Positions 59,584 through 64,000 of a DNA stretch of 64,000 bases are shown piece by piece. The position numbers and the translations under genes are program-made. Position 1 is the first letter of the stretch, and each line of letters starts with the position of its first letter. The DNA comes from Nephrocerus scutellatus (Eukaryota > Arthropoda > Insecta > Diptera > Pipunculidae), in contig OX352763.1 of the NCBI GenBank assembly GCA_947095585.1, positions 111,827,908 through 111,891,907 of the forward strand, written 5' to 3'. The notes under the pieces are model-generated. The model ran no database searches and was not told where the DNA came from. It saw only the letters and a list, made by a program, of their open reading frames with translations.

Positions 59584-59640
59584 TGTTACGGAAATGTAAA
59601 TAGAAGTCTTTTATCGCAATGTACATACTCGTATAAAATA
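59584..59640 (+). mobile_element. LTR left-end fragment
   Basis: TGTTACGGAAATG followed by ATCGCAATGTACATAC matches the start of the LTR at 22379 (TGTTACGGAAAG ... ATCGCAATGTACATAC). The similarity fades by about 59640. Confidence 0.5.
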
Positions 59641-60289
59641 ACCATTGTTTTGTATTGTATTAGAATTAGAATTGAGAAATTATCAAAAACCATGGCATAT
59701 ACTTAGGCTCTGTAATATTGTATGTAAAAGTTATACGTAGAGAACTTGTATAAACAATTATAAGGTGAATTTTAAATTTTATATAAGAATATATTTTATA
59801 TATATTAGATATTATAGATATAGGAATAGAGCAGAATATAAATGAGAAGAACATTCTTGCAACTGCTGATAAGGTAAAGGTTAGGTCAGGTTGGAGTGGC
59901 TGACGGCAGAAAACCGATCCACTTTAGACGAATAATAGTTCACTGCTATACCTCATGGATCGAGAGATATGTTCACCCTACTCGTTGAACCAGTTTTTGA
60001 CAGATCATTGAGGCTCATTGATCATCGTATACGGCGCTTAGCTGATCGTAGAAGCTATCCTTTTCATCCTCAGTGGAGGGATTTGTTGGGGCGGTAACAC
60101 TGTATGATCATGACGCTGCGTATTCTCGTCCGGCATCAGGCCGATAAGATTCCATCACTATGTGGGGTGGGTGCCAGGAAATTAGAACTTTGCGTGCTAT
60201 TGGTGTTAGCAAAAGACCCACTCCGGACTCACGGGGGCTGCCGGATTATAAGGCTAATGACCCAGTAATGAGTACCCAGAGAACCAATG
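59641..60289. other. No recognisable gene
   Basis: AT-rich DNA followed by a more GC-balanced stretch (59880-60290) without a motif that I can place. Confidence 0.4.
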
Positions 60290-60780
60290 GAATAGTACAC
60301 ACGAGCGTCCGCGAACAAAAGGGAGTCGGTATGGTCGCGCGACCTTTTTTACGCAGCGACTTCCCTTCATGGCGCGCGAACCGTAGAGCGTCATGAGGGG
60401 TACTATTATATATCAGAATGAACATACGAGCGTCCAAATTGGAGTGCGTCATTTAAAATGTAATTTTTGTAAGGCAAGGTGAGTCTAAATGCATTTTTAA
60501 ATTTCCCGGTTGCAATACATAAATTAAATTAATGAATTTAGGAAAGGGAATCATGGATCGTATTGATTCTTTCTTTCTTTTTGCAACAAATACAAAAAAA
60601 AACATTATTTTGAACTGTATTCATCTTGAATAACCCAAACTAAACCAACAAGCATGACCAGCAAAATATGCTGTCGCGCGGTCAAAATGCAGCTCGTGTG
60701 ACAACAACGAAATTTTCTCCGGGCGCGCGGACAATTTGCCGCGCGACCTTTTTGGAGCTCGTGTGGCATTAGCCTAAAAG
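60290..60780. repeat. CpG-rich inverted motif cluster, possible MITE
   Basis: CACACGAGCGTCCGCG (60298) and the perfect palindrome GGTCGCGCGACC (60333-60344) face, in inverted order, GACCTTTTTGGAGCTCGTGTGG (60748-60766; only its core is needed for the match). A second GCAGCTCGTGTGACA lies at 60691. The recurring pair, CACACGAGC plus GGTCGCGCG, on opposite strands about 450 bp apart resembles terminal or subterminal repeats of a small DNA element. No target duplication is confirmed. Confidence 0.35.
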
Positions 60781-61694
60781 CACAGTGTTACACGTTAAGC
60801 ATTGGTTCTCTTCCGCGTTGGACCATTTTACTTTACTCACTCCCAATATGTACAAATTAATATATAATTTTATATTAGACCGAAAGTTCCAATAATTGAA
60901 ACGAAAATTATGTTCCAATTGAAAAAATCTCGCTTCGCTTAGTCGAGGAGCGTCTTCACATTCCAAAAACCAATCTTAGTCCGAGTTTAATAGCTAAAAG
61001 TAGTCGTCATCATTCGATCATTTTAACCAGGGCGTAATGTCAGTTTTCGTAGCAAGCCTTTTTCGGAAGCGCAGAATGCTAGCCCACGTTACTTAGAAAC
61101 GCTAGACCGGTTGAACTTGCAACTCTCGCCTACATGGATAAGGACTAGAAACGCTAGACCGTTGGCACTTTCAATTGTAGCCTATAAGGATTTATACATG
61201 CAGTTGCCCGGGGACCACCACTAGGAGGTAAAGCAAGCACTACATCATGAATTTAATTGTTGCGCTACTGGCTCAAACCAAGTTCTGATGAAGCAATAGT
61301 TTCCCGATCAATCGCAATGCAGATCCCTACAAGATTGATATTAGCACCGAATCAACAGTTGATCAGAAGGCTCCCAAATGGAGTTTTTAAGAGATGGTTG
61401 CGAGAATATACGGATATTCTTAGAGGATGTGATATTTCTCTTCTTCCCTTTTATCGCCATAATTTTTGCCTGAAAAACACTGCAGTGATTAGGAAGACGA
61501 AAAGAGAGACTAAGATTTAGCCATTTTGAGAAAACACCTTCGCTTACCCAAATTAGCTATAAATACTCCGCACTTTAACGTAGTAAGTCGTAGTACGTAC
61601 GACGGGCTGAAAATAATCGGCGTATGCAAGAGATGGCGCTACAAGTATCTAAGCAATGTTGGCTTAGAAAAGGGCTGAGCTGTTGAATTTTCCA
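60781..61694. other. No recognisable gene
   Basis: Short direct repetition of AGAAACGCTAGACCG (near 61097 and 61147). An 87-codon frame at 61257-61520 has no domain. Confidence 0.4.
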
Positions 61695-62185
61695 CCAAGG
61701 CAATGGCAGTCGCAATGGAAAAATGACATGAATTGAGCTAAGAATTGTACCTGATCCATCTTATCCTCCGACTATTATGTATTTCCAAACCTGAAGAAAT
61801 GGCGTGGTGTTAAGGGAATTAGATCGAATGATGAAGCCATCACTGAAATAGAGGCTTATTTTAAAGGCTTTAAGAAATCGTATTATTCGATTGGTACCGA
61901 ACCTGAAGAAATGGCTTGGTGTTAAGAAAATTGGATCGAATGATGAAGCCATCACTGAAATAGAGGCTTATTTTAAAGGCTTTAAGAAATCGTATTATTC
62001 GATTGGTACCGAACCTGAAGAAATGGCTTGGTGTTAAGAAAATTGGATCGAATGATGAAGCCATCACTGAAATAGAGGCTTATTTTAAAGGCTTTAAGAA
62101 ATTGTATTATTCGGATGGTACCGAAAAAGTGAAATATCGTTGGACGAAGTTTATTAATTTAAAAGGAGACTTGATAGAGAAATAA
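61695..62185 (+). mobile_element. Mariner transposase C-terminus with internal triplication
   Basis: From about 61700 the decayed segment before the third catalytic Asp is readable, then SDYYVFPNLKKW (Asp at 61770-61772, as in DD34D mariners). The C-terminal block FPNLKKW ... EAYFKGFKK is present three times (see the tandem repeat). Only the last copy leads to the true end (VKYRWTKFINLKGDLIEK, stop at 62183-62185). Everything upstream of about 61695 is missing. Confidence 0.75.
61788..62123 (+). repeat. 112-bp tandem triplication
   Basis: Three head-to-tail units start AACCTGAAGAAATGG at 61788, 61900 and 62012. The second and third are almost identical; the first differs at a few bases. The period, 112, is not a multiple of three, so each added unit shifts the transposase frame. 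Confidence 0.93.
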
Positions 62186-62267
62186 ATTTAATTTTGCCGG
62201 AAAAAAGCTGTGTTTTCTTGCCAAGGACGATTACTTCTTAGCCCGCCCTCGTAGCTCAGATTTTGTT

Positions 62268-62492
62268 TTTGTACCTGAGTACTTGCATAAAGATAGAGCA
62301 GTGTTATATGCCATTATAAGTGTTATTGTGAATATAAGTGTTATTTGTGTGAATAATAAGTAATCACCACTGTGAATTTGTGAACTCTTGCTGTTTGTGA
62401 ATGAAAGTTGTAATTTGTGAATAAACGAACTTGTACCGTGTTTTTATTTGCAAAATCCATTACAAAATTTAGAAAGCCTTAATTTCGTAACA
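62268..62492 (+). mobile_element. LTR fragment, subfamily b, right end
   Basis: Matches 6660-6843 (TTGTACC(A/T)GAGTAC, GTAATCACCA, TGTGAATTTGTGA, GTGTTTTTATTTG) and ends TTTCGTAACA. Same superfamily as the 22379 LTR. The left end is not defined. Confidence 0.6.
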
Positions 62493-63049
62493 ATACTAAT
62501 GTATGATAAACAACTGACTTGCTGGACGGAGCACTTAACATGTGTTGCGCTTTACCCGTAAGTGGAAGTAGTCCGCAGACCATCGTAGATATTGTATGTG
62601 GATTTGACAATAAAGGACGCAATGCAAGTATGATGTGGCAAATGGTAATCCAAAAGAGCTTATTAGAACCATTAAGGAGCTCAACTGTGATTTCAAATGA
62701 CGTGTTGTATATAACGTTGATGTTGGCTGGCCGTTCTCTATAAGTTCGGCATTTGCACCCTCTTTCCATTGATCTTAATATAATCGCCGTTGACTGGATG
62801 ATGAAACAAGCTACACGTGTTTCTAGTATGGTATCCCCTGTCTTTCGCCCTTCACCCTCTAGAAGACTATGAACTATGCTATGTTAGTTCTCACAATCGT
62901 TGGAGCGCAAATTCAACTTACTCCACACGTGCGTTTGTCATTTAAAGATTGATTATCAGTCATTAGGTGAATTTCTGTTACTTGTGGTGCTAATGACAAT
63001 GCGCGCTACTGATTAGGCATATGAACGGCATGCTTAAGAACATCTAGAT
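62493..63049. other. No recognisable gene
   Basis: Two overlapping antiparallel frames (about 75-96 codons near 62480-62770) have no known motif; chance is the simplest explanation. Confidence 0.4.
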
Positions 63050-63450
63050 TTCTGCACAAATATCCGGGAATCTGAATCTAACAATCTTCAGATGGATTGT
63101 TTTTTTAGTCTTCTTATATGTATACGAAAGCTAGAAAGTCACAGAGTGATTCGTGAGAACCACCTTCAAGACGCAGCAAAAGGATATTTTGATAACGAAG
63201 TGAGACGGCAAAATTGGAGTTTAAAGGAATTCAGTGAACAGCATCAAGAAACACGCACTCATTTTGAACGAACAATGCAATGTCAGCGAGTTGACCGACC
63301 AAGCAAGGCCGCGGAATAGATTGTAATAATGAGTAGCGTCACCAAGCAAGGAGTTGAATAGCAAGGAAGATTTCAATGAACCAAGTGGCGTCACTTGAAA
63401 TCGAGTTTGTTAGCGGGATATATCCGCAAGCTTTACTTTGTGCTAGAGTC
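63050..63450 (+). mobile_element. LINE-B copy 4, strongly diverged C-terminal tail
   Basis: The segment ISGNLNLTIFRW and the following stretch near 63066-63145 match LKLTIFRSNVLSVLLY of copy 1. Near 63360-63420 the 3' UTR words GGAAGATTTCA, GTGGCGTCACTTGAAA and TCGAGTTTGTTAGCGGG parallel 55793-55862. The middle is not alignable by eye. Confidence 0.5.
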
Positions 63451-64000
63451 AGCCATGTACGAGTATGCGTGTGTTTGGTTTGCAGTAAAAACATTTCGCT
63501 AACAATTAAAAGACAAAGGACAAGAGGGTTGTTTTGTAATTTATCGCCAGTTTTGACTCAACAACCTCTGCACCATGGGGAAAATGGCTGACGATTAAGT
63601 CTCATTTAGAATTATTTATTGTTATGAGAAGACATAACTTTAAAACTCTTAAGATTCTTGAGGGTAATATGGAACGTAAACTGTGTTTTTGAGCTTCGTT
63701 TGTCATGTAAATTTCTTAATAAATATTTTTATTACATTTTCAAAAGAAAATCACTTATTGTGATTCAGTAAGGAGTGAAAGTTACGAGTTTATCCATAAG
63801 AGAACAAAATGCAAGTGACTGTGACTGCTTGGCTAGGAACACTTTCTGTGGGGAGGACTTTATGTAATAAAAGGAAAAATTCAACATTTCAACAATTCAA
63901 CAATTCCATTAAAAGTTATGGACACTTCTCAATTGTCCAATATGGGAGCTGAAGTCAGTTTTCGCGTGCATTAAGATGAGTTCAGAAACCTTTTCATTTA
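63451..64000. other. No recognisable gene (still receptor intron 3)
   Basis: AT-rich end of the window; no receptor exon found. Confidence 0.5.

Noticed and set aside
62479..62769. Overlapping antiparallel ORFs as a gene pair
   Set aside because: Neither has a recognisable domain and both lie next to an LTR fragment; no independent support.

Overview
This is eukaryotic DNA from an insect, most likely a cyclorrhaphan fly (a tephritid-like fly is my guess, not shown). It is AT-rich and intron-bearing, with decayed non-LTR retrotransposons, Tc1/mariner relics and Ty3-type LTR pieces. The only host gene I recognise is the 5' part of an allatostatin A receptor of the Drosophila AstA-R1 type, on the + strand.

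Host gene. Coding exon 1 (24878-25145) holds the extracellular N-terminus and TM1. Exon 2 (49178-49463) holds TM2, TM3 and the DRF motif. Exon 3 (49536-49686) holds TM4 and extracellular loop 2. Splice phases match at each junction (1, 2, then 0). Intron 1 is about 24.0 kb, intron 2 only 72 bp, and intron 3 runs from 49687 past the window end; TM5-TM7 are not in the window. A probable 5' leader exon (24504-24877) carries several short upstream ORFs.

Layout (element names are local labels). 1-24.5 kb is upstream of the gene: LINE-C (1.4-3.8, split by a SINE), an RTE-like LINE (4.7-6.4), an LTR piece (6.5-6.8), LINE-C, RTE and LINE-E fragments (8.6-11.3), LINE-D (12.5-13.7), a mariner-like helix-turn-helix relic (15.4), LINE-B (16.0-16.6), LINE-A lying inside LINE-G (16.7-19.8), and a Ty3/mdg1-412-like pol tail with its 3' LTR (21.5-23.0). 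Intron 1 (25.1-49.2 kb) holds more copies of LINE-A, B, C, E, F and H and RTE, a Tc1-like transposase tail (37.6-38.1) and a mariner-like transposase (47.8-48.9). The start of intron 3 (49.7-64 kb) holds RTE, a second LTR copy, LINE-B, a transposase split by two adjacent SINEs (57.7-58.6), a Tc1-like relic, and a mariner C-terminus with a 112-bp triplication (61.7-62.2).

A tRNA-derived SINE family of about 280-300 bp, with Pol III A and B boxes and an (ATT)n tail, occurs in eleven recognisable copies and links the regions: it interrupts or abuts other elements repeatedly, and two insertions have visible target-site duplications. No element has an intact ORF set; every transposon ORF seen carries stops, frameshifts or deletions. 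I found no bacterial-type operon, CRISPR array, rRNA or functional tRNA. The plausibly undescribed items are the SINE family, the mariner triplication and the uORF-rich receptor leader.
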